The translations under genes were made by a program, and so were the position numbers. Shown in pieces: positions 16,804 to 23,993 of a stretch of DNA of 64,000 bases (the stretch's first letter is position 1; each line of letters opens with the position of its first letter). The DNA comes from Kumtagia sp963839725 (GTDB lineage: Bacteria; Pseudomonadota; Alphaproteobacteria; Rhizobiales; Rhizobiaceae). The stretch spans positions 434,001 through 498,000 of the forward strand of contig CAWIWT010000001.1 in assembly GCA_963839725.1 (NCBI GenBank). Reading direction: 5' to 3'. The notes under the pieces are model-generated. The model was not told where the DNA came from. It ran no database searches and saw only the letters and a list, made by a program, of their open reading frames with translations.

Positions 16804-17136
16804 TTACGTGCGGATCATGCACACGGCGGCATGCCCGGAACTCACCATACCGATACGCTGAGCGGCGCCCTTGGACAGATCGATGATGCGGCCGCGAATG
16901 AAAGGACCGCGGTCGTTGATGCGCACGATCACGCTTTTGCCGTTGCGGTTGTTGGTAACCCGCACCTTGGTGCCGAAAGGCAGGCTACGGTGAGCGGCGG
17001 TCATGTCCGAAGGGTTCATGCGCTCGCCGGAGGCGGTTCTGGAGTGCAAGGCGTACCACGATGCCCTGCCGCACTGCGCGGAAGCCGCGATGTTCGAGGC
17101 CACAAGCACTGCGCCCGCGGCAAACGTGATTGCCAC
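16804..17136 (-). CDS. RlpA-like double-psi beta-barrel protein (short)
   Basis: A 110-aa exported protein with signal peptide MAITFAAGAVLVASNIAASA and a complete RlpA/DPBB domain: CGRASWYALHSRTASGERMN, AHRSLPFGTKVRVTN, NGKSVIVRINDRGPFI and GRIIDLSKGAAQRIG. RlpA proteins cleave naked glycan strands of peptidoglycan at septa. It lacks the C-terminal SPOR domain of classic RlpA. No ATG is available before an upstream stop, so GTG 17136 is used; its ribosome-binding site is weak. Confidence 0.85.
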   Translation of the reverse strand: MAITFAAGAVLVASNIAASAQCGRASWYALHSRTASGERMNPSDMTAAHRSLPFGTKVRVTNNRNGKSVIVRINDRGPFIRGRIIDLSKGAAQRIGMVSSGHAAVCMIRT

Positions 17137-17367
17137 GGCTCGTCCGTTGATGAAGTCATTTAGGTGGATCGCTCCGTTAGTCGAATAGGAGCGTCAAACA
17201 GGGCAAATGAGGCATGGAATGCGGCCTGTTTCGGGCAATTCCGGGGCAACCGATAACGTGTCGTTTCATTTTGAAATATTGTGTTACACAAGCAACGCAG
17301 AAGCACGCGCCGAAAGGCGATTTGCTTTCAACCGGTTGCCGGATTGGCGGTGGGTTCCGGTCAAAAA

Positions 17368-18504
17368 TCAGTCCAGCGTCCGCCTGAACCGCATGAGCGC
17401 CAATCCTGCAAAGACGACGACAAAGATCGTCAGCGCCAGAACCTCGGTGCCGATCGCAGGCATCTCAGCACCTTTCAGCATCACGGCGCGGGTAATGCGC
17501 AGGAAATGCGTCAGCGGCAGGATCTCGCCGAGCGCCTGGGCCCAGCCGGGCATGCCGCGATAGGGGAACATGAAACCCGACAGCAGGATCGACGGCAGGA
17601 AGAAGAAGAAGGTAAGCTGCATCGCCTGCATCTGCGTGCGCGCCACGGTGGAAATAGTGTAGCCGAGCAGCACCAGTGCCATCACGAAGACGAAGATGGC
17701 GCCCGCCAGCAGGCTGAGCGAGCCGACGAACGGCACCGCAAACAACAGCTTGGCCGCCGCCAGCACGACCACGACCTGCACCGCGCCGACCACGAGGTAG
17801 GGCAGCACCTTGCCGAGCATGATCTCGACCGGCGAAGTCGGCATGGCGAGCAGGTTTTCCATGGTGCCGCGCTCGGTTTCGCGGGTCAGCGCGATCGATG
17901 TCATCATCACCAGCGTCATCTGCAGGATGACACCGAGCAGGCCGGGCACGATGTTGTATTGCGAGATGCCAGCCGGATTGTAGCGGCGGTGCACGACGAC
18001 ATCGAGCTGGTTGACGGCGTTCTCCGCTGCCTCCGCATCCATGCCCTGTTCGCGCAGCAGCGCATGACTCGCCACCGTTCCCAGCGTCGAGACGGCGCCG
18101 CTGGCCGCCGACGGATCGGTCGCGTCGGCCTCGATCAGGATGCGTGGCTTGTCGCCGCGTTCGACGCGGCGCTGGAAGTCCGACGGAATGGTGACAACGA
18201 ACAGCACGTCGCCCTTCGCCATCATCGCCTCAGCCTCGGTGGCGCTCGTGGCGACGATATCGAAGCGGTAGTAATTGGTCATCTCAAGCGCCGACACCAT
18301 GGCGCGGGTGTATTGGTCGTTGCTGGTGGCAACCAGGGCGGCGGGCAGGGTTTTCGGGTCGTTGTTGATCGCGTAGCCGAAGAGAACCAGCTGCAGCAAG
18401 GGCACGCCGAGCATCATGGCGAAGGTGATGCGGTCGCGCCGCATCTGGATGAATTCCTTGGTGAGCAACGCGCCGAGCCGCGCGAACGAGAAAATGGTGT
18501 TCAT
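17368..18504 (-). CDS. ABC-2 type export permease (YbhS/YbhR-like)
   Basis: A 378-aa ABC-2 permease with one N-terminal membrane helix (MMLGVPLLQLVLFGYAI), a large extracytoplasmic domain (about 45-180) and five C-terminal helices, including PSILLSGFMFPYRGMPGWAQ. This is the DrrB/YbhS architecture. Its ATG overlaps the ATPase stop by 4 bases. Together with the ATPase, the HlyD-type protein and the CecR-like regulator upstream it forms a tripartite exporter like E. coli YbhGFSR, but with one permease and a single-domain ATPase. Confidence 0.92.
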   Translation of the reverse strand: MNTIFSFARLGALLTKEFIQMRRDRITFAMMLGVPLLQLVLFGYAINNDPKTLPAALVATSNDQYTRAMVSALEMTNYYRFDIVATSATEAEAMMAKGDVLFVVTIPSDFQRRVERGDKPRILIEADATDPSAASGAVSTLGTVASHALLREQGMDAEAAENAVNQLDVVVHRRYNPAGISQYNIVPGLLGVILQMTLVMMTSIALTRETERGTMENLLAMPTSPVEIMLGKVLPYLVVGAVQVVVVLAAAKLLFAVPFVGSLSLLAGAIFVFVMALVLLGYTISTVARTQMQAMQLTFFFFLPSILLSGFMFPYRGMPGWAQALGEILPLTHFLRITRAVMLKGAEMPAIGTEVLALTIFVVVFAGLALMRFRRTLD

Positions 18505-19427
18505 TGCATATTGTCCTTCGAGCTGGACATGAATTTGATGAACACGTCCTCGAGGCTGGTCTCGCCCGGCACGACCGTCACGCCTGGGCGCTTGCCGATG
18601 TCTTCCAGCGATTTCGCAAGCAGGTCCGCATCCGACCCGACGACGTGCAACGTGGTGCCGAATGGCGCGATCTGCTCGACCCCCGGCCGCCCTTCAAGGG
18701 CGGAGGCGACCTCTTTGAGTCCCTCGCCTTCGATAACGAAGGTCGTGAGTTTCGCATCGGCGACCACGTCGTGGACCTTGCCGCCGGCCAGCAACTTGCC
18801 ATAGGCAATGTAGCTGATGCGGTGGCAACGCTCCGCCTCGTCCATGTAGTGGGTGGAGACGAGCACGGTCAGACCGTCGCGCGCCAGCCGATGGATCTCG
18901 TCCCAGAATTCGCGCCGCGCCTTGGGGTCGACGCCGGCGGTGGGCTCGTCGAGCAGCAGCAGCTTCGGCTTGTGCATGATGCAGGCGGCGAGCGCCAGGC
19001 GCTGCTTCCAGCCGCCCGACAGAGTACCTGCCAACTGGTCGCGCCGCGACGTCAGGCCGAGTTCACTGAGCGTACGAGAGACATTTTCCTCCACCGGCTT
19101 CAACTGGTAGAGACGCGCCACGAATTCGAGGTTCTCGCCGATCGTTAGATCCTCGTAGAACGAGAACTTCTGCGTCATGTAGCCGACCTCGCGCTTGATC
19201 TTCAGCGAGTCGGTCCGGATGTTGTATCCGAGTATCGAACCCTCACCCTCATCAGGGGTCAGCAGGCCGCACATGATGCGGATTGTGGTGGTTTTGCCCG
19301 ATCCGTTCGGCCCGAGGAAGCCGACAATCTCGCCCTCGGCGACATCCATCGTCACATGGTCGACGACGGTCTTCGTGCCGAAGCGCTTGACCAGATTGCG
19401 GACGGAAATGACGAATGCAGTAGTCAT
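18501..19427 (-). CDS. ABC exporter ATP-binding protein (YbhF-like, single domain)
   Basis: A 308-aa ATPase with Walker A GPNGSGKTT, signature LSGGWKQRLALA, Walker B LLLDEPTAGVDP, H-loop VSTHYMDEAERC and a DUF4162-like C-terminal domain (VTVVPGETSLEDVFIKFM). E. coli YbhF carries two such nucleotide-binding domains in one chain; here there is one, so the transporter must use a homodimer. It overlaps the permease gene and lies 128 bp downstream of the membrane-fusion gene. Confidence 0.94.
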   Translation of the reverse strand: MTTAFVISVRNLVKRFGTKTVVDHVTMDVAEGEIVGFLGPNGSGKTTTIRIMCGLLTPDEGEGSILGYNIRTDSLKIKREVGYMTQKFSFYEDLTIGENLEFVARLYQLKPVEENVSRTLSELGLTSRRDQLAGTLSGGWKQRLALAACIMHKPKLLLLDEPTAGVDPKARREFWDEIHRLARDGLTVLVSTHYMDEAERCHRISYIAYGKLLAGGKVHDVVADAKLTTFVIEGEGLKEVASALEGRPGVEQIAPFGTTLHVVGSDADLLAKSLEDIGKRPGVTVVPGETSLEDVFIKFMSSSKDNMQ

Positions 19428-19555
19428 GGCGATGGCTCACGCAAAAGGGGCAGTAGGCAGTGGGCAATAGGCAGTAGGCAGTAGGAAACAAATGGCAGTG
19501 CTGTGAGAGGCGCATCGGCGAGAGGCAACAACCACTCCTTCCCACTGCCGGCGGC
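19428..19555. repeat. Short spacer with degenerate heptamer repeats
   Basis: Between the HlyD-type gene and the ATPase, 19448-19490 contains several copies of GGCAGTA/GGCAGTG/GGCAATA in direct order, with CTACTGCC-like complements on the other side (about 19540-19570). It is a low-complexity tandem of about 7 bp, too short and without spacers, so not a CRISPR. The far arm runs into the last codons of the HlyD-type gene. Confidence 0.55.
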
Positions 19556-20512
19556 CTACTCCCTACTACCGGCTGCTAGATCAACATCGACGATCTGGCC
19601 CGGCTGCAACATCGACGTCGCGCCCTCCGGCCTTGCCTCTACGAGGTAGACAAGCTTCTGGCGGGTATCGAGCGAGTAGATCACCGGTGGGGTGAATTCG
19701 GGGTCGGGCGACACATAGCTCACGCGTGCCATCAGGCCGGTCGGGCAGCCGTCGCAACGAACGGACAGTTTCGAACCCACGGTAATCGATGAAAATGACG
19801 GTTCCGGCACGTAGACCTTCAGCTTGACCGCGCCGTCGGGTAGCATGGAGATCACCGGCGACGACGGACCGGCCACATCGCCGGGGTTGCGGATGATATC
19901 GTCTACCCGGCCCGAAGCCGGCGCTAGAATGTCGCGCTTTCCGAGCCGCCATTTCGCCTGATCGAGCGCGGCTACCGCTTGCTTGACCTGGAACTCGGCG
20001 GCTCTGATTTCCTCGGCGCGAGCCGAAAGGCCGCCGACGGCGAGATTGGCCTGCGCCTGGCCCAGCTCTGCATTGGCGGTTTCAACGGTGGTCGACGCTC
20101 TGTCGAAATCGGCCTTGGTGGCGATACCACGGTCGAACAGGTCGCTGACGCGCGCCAGAACACGATTAGCCTCGGCAAGCTGGGCTTCCGCCGACTTCAC
20201 CGTCGCCTCCAGCACGGCAATTTCTTCCGGGCGCTTGCCGAGCCGCAGATTGGCGAGCTGGGCTTCGGCCTGCGCGAGGGCCGCTTCAGCCTGTGCGGCG
20301 GCGATCTTGGCGTCGCCGTTTTCGAGCGTCGCCATCGACGCACCGAGAGTTACCCGGTCGCCACGGCGAACCAGAACGGTCTCGACCTCCGCAACCTCAA
20401 TAGGCGCCAGAAGGACGAATTCACCCTCGACGTAGCCGACCGCCAGAGGGGGCGGCGCACCGCAGGACGCGAGCATTGCGGTAGCAAAGGGGATGCTGCA
20501 CAGGATACTCAT
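19556..20512 (-). CDS. HlyD-family periplasmic adaptor (YbhG-like)
   Basis: A 318-aa membrane-fusion protein. It starts with a hydrophobic leader (SILCSIPFATAMLASCGAPP) carrying a possible lipobox LASC, so it may be a lipoprotein. It then shows the lipoyl half-motif VRRGDRVTLGASMATLENGD, a long alpha-helical hairpin rich in Ala, Gln and Glu (about 65-180), the second half-motif around ILAPASGRVDDIIRNPGDVA, and a beta-barrel. Its ATG overlaps the cecR stop by 4 bases (ATGA), so regulator and exporter are cotranscribed. Confidence 0.93.
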   Translation of the reverse strand: MSILCSIPFATAMLASCGAPPPLAVGYVEGEFVLLAPIEVAEVETVLVRRGDRVTLGASMATLENGDAKIAAAQAEAALAQAEAQLANLRLGKRPEEIAVLEATVKSAEAQLAEANRVLARVSDLFDRGIATKADFDRASTTVETANAELGQAQANLAVGGLSARAEEIRAAEFQVKQAVAALDQAKWRLGKRDILAPASGRVDDIIRNPGDVAGPSSPVISMLPDGAVKLKVYVPEPSFSSITVGSKLSVRCDGCPTGLMARVSYVSPDPEFTPPVIYSLDTRQKLVYLVEARPEGATSMLQPGQIVDVDLAAGSRE

Positions 20513-21195
20513 GATTTGTCGCCTTCCTTCCGGCGAGATGAGATGATCGCTTCGACGTTGTTCTTGACGGTCTCGATGATTTGCACTGCCTCGCCCGGAC
20601 CGATTTCGGTCCAACCCATGCGCCGCACCACCGCCAGGCGGCCGATCCGGAAATAGATGACCTGGCCGATCATGGTGAATGTCGTCAGCTTGGTGCGGTC
20701 GCTTTCGGCCGGCTCTCCGGTCGCCTGCTCCCAAATGCGGCAAAGGCGCATGTGGATCGGTTCAAACAGGCCTGAGTAGATACGGTCGAGTGCGGGTGTC
20801 GGGCTCGCCAGTTCGCGGAGCACGAACTGGACAATTTCGCCGGCTTCCGGTCGGGCAACGATGAAGCCGACCATCCGCTCGACGACGGCGATGATCTGCT
20901 TCTCTGCCATTTCCGGCGTCATGCCAGTCGCCAGCGACTGGTCGATGGCGCCCAACACGGGGCGGGCGACCTGCTCCATCGTCTCGACGATGAAATCGGC
21001 CGCAGCCATACGCAATCCGTCCTTGCCGCCGAAATGGTAGGCGATGGACCCGATATTGGCTTTGGCGGCCGCGGCGATTTCCCTAGTCGATGTGCCTTCG
21101 AAACCTTGCGTCCCGAATAGTCGCAACGCTGAAAGCACGAGTGCCTTGCGTGTCTGGTCGGCGGGGGTTGGGTTTGACGTCTCTGCCTTGATCAT
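20509..21195 (-). CDS. cecR: CecR/YbiH-like TetR family regulator
   Basis: A 228-aa TetR-type repressor: an N-terminal HTH (STREIAAAAKANIGSIAYHF, about 38-57) and a DUF1956-type C-domain (FIVARPEAGEIVQFVLREL, FEPIHMRLCRIWE, MIGQVIYFRIGR). This is the CecR (YbiH) family, which in E. coli represses ybiH-ybhGFSR. I chose ATG 21195 because an upstream in-frame ATG at 21231 would include a perfect palindromic operator (21205-21226). It heads the exporter operon and is presumably autoregulated. Confidence 0.9.
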   Translation of the reverse strand: MIKAETSNPTPADQTRKALVLSALRLFGTQGFEGTSTREIAAAAKANIGSIAYHFGGKDGLRMAAADFIVETMEQVARPVLGAIDQSLATGMTPEMAEKQIIAVVERMVGFIVARPEAGEIVQFVLRELASPTPALDRIYSGLFEPIHMRLCRIWEQATGEPAESDRTKLTTFTMIGQVIYFRIGRLAVVRRMGWTEIGPGEAVQIIETVKNNVEAIISSRRKEGDKS

Positions 21196-21204
21196 GATAT
21201 ATGA

Positions 21205-21226
21205 TTTAATCAATCGATTGATTAAA
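21205..21226. promoter_or_regulatory. Perfect palindromic operator of the cecR-exporter operon
   Basis: A 22-bp perfect palindrome with core TTAATCAATCGATTGATTAA. On the minus strand a TTGACT (-35 like, 21224-21229) overlaps its edge and a TTAAAT (-10 like) lies at its far end, so binding would block RNA polymerase. It sits 9 bp upstream of the chosen start, leaving a very short leader. It fits the AT-rich palindromes reported for CecR-type repressors. Confidence 0.8.
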
Positions 21227-21324
21227 GTCAATAGTTTGACTTACGCTCTGTCAGATTTTTTCGAAGCGGCCATGCGCTTCACCTTTTTGGCTTCACGGGT
21301 CATAGTTAGAGGCGGAGGAAATGG

Positions 21325-22131
21325 ATGACAGCGGCCAAGGACAGTATGCTCGACCGTTTCGGCAGGTGGCTGGCAAGCCGCCTGCAGGAAAATTCGTCTG
21401 GCTACGACCCCTACACGCCGTCCGATGCCGAGACCCTGCGGCGCTCGCTGGAGCCTGGTGATGTGCTGCTGGTGGAAGGCAACCAGCGCATCTCCGCTGT
21501 CATAAAATACCTTACGCAGTCGACATGGTCGCATTCGGCGCTCTATGTCGGCGATGCGTTGCCGAAGCCCGAGGACGGTTCCGAGCGTCCGCGGTTGATC
21601 GAGGTCAATCTCGGCGAAGGATGCGTTGCGGTACCTCTGTCCAAATACCGCACTTATAATACGCGCATCTGTCGGGCGAGAGGTCTGACGCCGGACGACC
21701 GCGATGCGGTCGTGAGCTTCATGATCGAACGCATCGGGCTGCACTACGATCTGAAAAACATCACGGACATGTTGCGCTATTTCATGCCGGCGCCGCCCGT
21801 TCCGGTACGCTGGCGGCGGCGCATGCTTGCCTTCGGATCAGGCGATCCAACCCGCGCCATCTGCTCTTCGATGATTGCCGAAGCTTATGAGAAGATCCGC
21901 TATCCGATCCTGCCGGAAATCACCCGAGCGCCGGGCAGGGCATCGGCGCAGTCCAGCTATTCGCGGCGGGAAATCCTGCACATCCGCCATCACTCGCTCT
22001 ACACGCCACGCGACTTCGATCTGTCCCCTTACTTCCAGATCGTCAAGCCGACGCTGGAATACGGGTTCGACTACAAGACGGTGATGTGGTCGGATCACCC
22101 CGATCTCAAGCAGATCGCCAACGAGCCGTAG
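21325..22131 (+). CDS. YiiX/YaeF-like permuted papain-fold (NlpC/P60 superfamily) protein
   Basis: A 268-aa protein with the circularly permuted NlpC/P60 pattern: the catalytic His in TQSTWSHSALYVGD (about residue 72) precedes the catalytic Cys in RAICSSMIAEAYEKI (about residue 181). Other conserved pieces are LRRSLEPGDVLLVEG at the start of the domain and LIEVNLGEGCVAVPL. Members are thought to cleave amide or ester bonds in lipids or cell-wall peptides. There is no signal peptide, so it is probably cytoplasmic or peripheral. GGCGGAGGAAA before the ATG is a strong ribosome-binding site. Confidence 0.82.
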   Translation: MTAAKDSMLDRFGRWLASRLQENSSGYDPYTPSDAETLRRSLEPGDVLLVEGNQRISAVIKYLTQSTWSHSALYVGDALPKPEDGSERPRLIEVNLGEGCVAVPLSKYRTYNTRICRARGLTPDDRDAVVSFMIERIGLHYDLKNITDMLRYFMPAPPVPVRWRRRMLAFGSGDPTRAICSSMIAEAYEKIRYPILPEITRAPGRASAQSSYSRREILHIRHHSLYTPRDFDLSPYFQIVKPTLEYGFDYKTVMWSDHPDLKQIANEP

Positions 22132-22393
22132 TGGGATCGCTACAATCGCCTGAAACTAACGACTTTCTTCCTGTCCTGTGCCGGAGGGCGATCGATTACC
22201 CCCACCCCTAACCCCTCCCCACAAGAGGGAGGGGGACCTTTCGCATGTGCCCACACCAAGCTCTGAGGTTTCGAGCCGCAGCGGTGCCGGGTCCCTCCCC
22301 CTTGAGGGAGGGGTTAGGGGTGGGGGTATTCAATTCGAAAAGGAGAGATATCCGGCTGAATAGGTGCGAAGGAGCGAACCCGGTTTCAGATCG
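22132..22393. repeat. Dispersed inverted repeat (CCCCCACCCCTAACCCCTCCC family)
   Basis: Arms at about 22198-22234 and 22290-22328 carry CCCCCACCCCTAACCCCTCC and its complement, each with an inner CCCTCCCCCTTG-like turn. It separates convergent genes. This is the third repeat family of this general design in the window. Confidence 0.8.
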
Positions 22394-23473
22394 TCAGTTG
22401 AAGCCCATCATCGGGCGTTCCTCGCTGACGATCATCGCACCAATGGCATCGGCATCCGATTGCTCGACGTCGAAGGATATTGCGGTGACCGGCGCTTGCG
22501 CGACCGGTGCGCCCGGATCGCCCGCTGACCAGCCATCCGCGGCAGCGGTCGCGGCTACCTCAGCGTCCGAAGAGGGCACCGCGTTTGTGACTGCAGGCAG
22601 TTCCACTTCCGCGGATGTCGTAGCATCGGGGAAGGGCGCCACCTCTGACATCCCTGCCGATGGCGATGGCCCGTCCATCGCCATGGCGACGACAACGGGT
22701 TGCTCGGCGGCGGCAGGCTGTGTCGATAGCCGTGGTGACCGCGCGACCGCGATCGAACTGCTATCGCCACGGGAACTCATCATAGGCCGTGCTTTCGCCG
22801 TAGCCACCGGGCTCGCCTGCGCGACAACAATCGGGGCCGGCTGTGCGGCATCGGCGGCGGGCGCGGCCTGAGCCACTTTGACCTCCGGCTGCGGGGCTGC
22901 GGGAACAGCTGCAGGTTGGACGCTGGCGATCATGACTGCCGGCTGGCCGGGCAGCCTTTCCGGCGGAAGGACAACAGGCTCACCGCGTCGGCCGCGCCTC
23001 TCGTAGAAGGCGTTGCCGCCGGCGACCACGGTGTAGTGCATGTTTTTATAGGGAAACTTCAGTCCGGCCGTATGGAAATACATCGAGTTCTTGACCCTGG
23101 GGTGGCGTTCACCCTTCAGCACCGCATCGGCTGCGGCCTCGACATCCGGTAGCGCCTTGGAATTCATCGGGCGGGTCATCACGCCGGGGGCGAACTGGCG
23201 TGGCGCGCCGACCACCTCGCAGATCGTGTCGCCATACTTGCCGGAGCGCACGCGATTCATTACCACGGTTCCGACGGCAACGAGGCCATCGCGGCTCGAG
23301 CGATTGCTCTCGAAGAACATCGCCCGCATCAGGCATTCTTTCTCGGGCGCCGAATAGCCATGCGACGGCACGACCATCGACTTCATGCCAGTCGACGTCT
23401 GGCTGCAGGCGGAAACCAGGACCGGGAGTGCCACGACCGCCGCGGCGGCCCCAATGCGCCCCAGCGCCTTCAC
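22394..23473 (-). CDS. Cell wall hydrolase (SleB/Hydrolase_2) lipoprotein with long Pro/Ala/Val tail
   Basis: A 359-aa protein. Starting at GTG 23473 (GAGGG 7 bases upstream) it begins with a lipoprotein signal, MKALGRIGAAAAVVALPVLV followed by SAC, so it is probably an outer- or inner-membrane lipoprotein. The SleB-type hydrolase domain follows: CLMRAMFFESNRSSRDGLVA, VGTVVMNRV, APRQFAPG and NSMYFHTAGLKFP. The last about 190 residues are low-complexity Ala, Pro and Val, likely disordered and perhaps a cell-wall spanner. An upstream in-frame TTG at 23521 would hide the lipobox signal, so I reject it. Confidence 0.85.
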   Translation of the reverse strand: MKALGRIGAAAAVVALPVLVSACSQTSTGMKSMVVPSHGYSAPEKECLMRAMFFESNRSSRDGLVAVGTVVMNRVRSGKYGDTICEVVGAPRQFAPGVMTRPMNSKALPDVEAAADAVLKGERHPRVKNSMYFHTAGLKFPYKNMHYTVVAGGNAFYERRGRRGEPVVLPPERLPGQPAVMIASVQPAAVPAAPQPEVKVAQAAPAADAAQPAPIVVAQASPVATAKARPMMSSRGDSSSIAVARSPRLSTQPAAAEQPVVVAMAMDGPSPSAGMSEVAPFPDATTSAEVELPAVTNAVPSSDAEVAATAAADGWSAGDPGAPVAQAPVTAISFDVEQSDADAIGAMIVSEERPMMGFN

Positions 23474-23656
23474 TGATATGCCCTCATCATCGCTCCGGCG
23501 ATTGTTTTGGTTAGGCGGCAAGAATGTGCAATTTTCAGGCGAAAAGATGACTTTTGCGTTGCCGAAGCTGGGCCTGCATCACGCAGGTCCGGCAACACGC
23601 AACCTAACACATTGTAATAATTGGATATTAAGTTACAATTTTATCGAGCAAAAATC

Positions 23657-23980
23657 TCAAAAAGGCAGCTTGAACCCGGGCGGAATCGGCAGGCCGGCGG
23701 TCAGCGCAGCGGTTTTCTCCGTCATCGCCGCTTCGACCTTTGATTTAGCATCATTGTGGGCGGCGAGGATCAGATCCTCGAGCACCTCGACATCATCCTC
23801 CTTGAAGAGCGACGGGTCGATCTTCAGGGACTTCATTTCGAACTTGCCGGTCAACGCGACCTGCACCAGGCCGCCACCGGCCTGGCCGGTGGCTTCCATC
23901 TCGGCGATTTCTTCCTGCATGGCCTGGAACTTGGCCTGCATTTCCTTCGCCTTGCCCATCAGGCCGAGCAGATCCTTCAT
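23657..23980 (-). CDS. YbaB/EbfC nucleoid-associated protein
   Basis: A 107-aa DNA-binding dimer of the YbaB/EbfC family: MKDLLGLMGKAKEMQAKFQA, GGGLVQVALTGKFEMKSLKI, LEDLILAAHNDAKSKVEAAM and a PPGFKLPF end. Start ATG 23980, 13 bp after the dnaX stop, the usual dnaX-ybaB pairing. In many bacteria recR follows directly; here recR is 11 kb away at 35.2 kb. Confidence 0.95.
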   Translation of the reverse strand: MKDLLGLMGKAKEMQAKFQAMQEEIAEMEATGQAGGGLVQVALTGKFEMKSLKIDPSLFKEDDVEVLEDLILAAHNDAKSKVEAAMTEKTAALTAGLPIPPGFKLPF

Positions 23981-23993
23981 GGTTTTGTCCTCT

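Noticed and set aside
17281..18804. 507-codon open frame on the plus strand
   Set aside because: Antisense to the ABC-2 permease and ATPase genes; composition is Gln/His/Arg-rich as expected for a shadow of G+C-rich coding DNA, and no family motif is present.
19448..19490. Tandem GGCAGTA-like heptamers that might look like a CRISPR-type array
   Set aside because: Units are about 7 bp, degenerate and without unique spacers; no cas genes nearby.
21241..21300. Tiny Lys-rich ORF (MTREAKKVKRMAASKKSDRA) on the minus strand
   Set aside because: Only 20 codons and no Shine-Dalgarno; it lies in the leader region between cecR and the YiiX-like gene.
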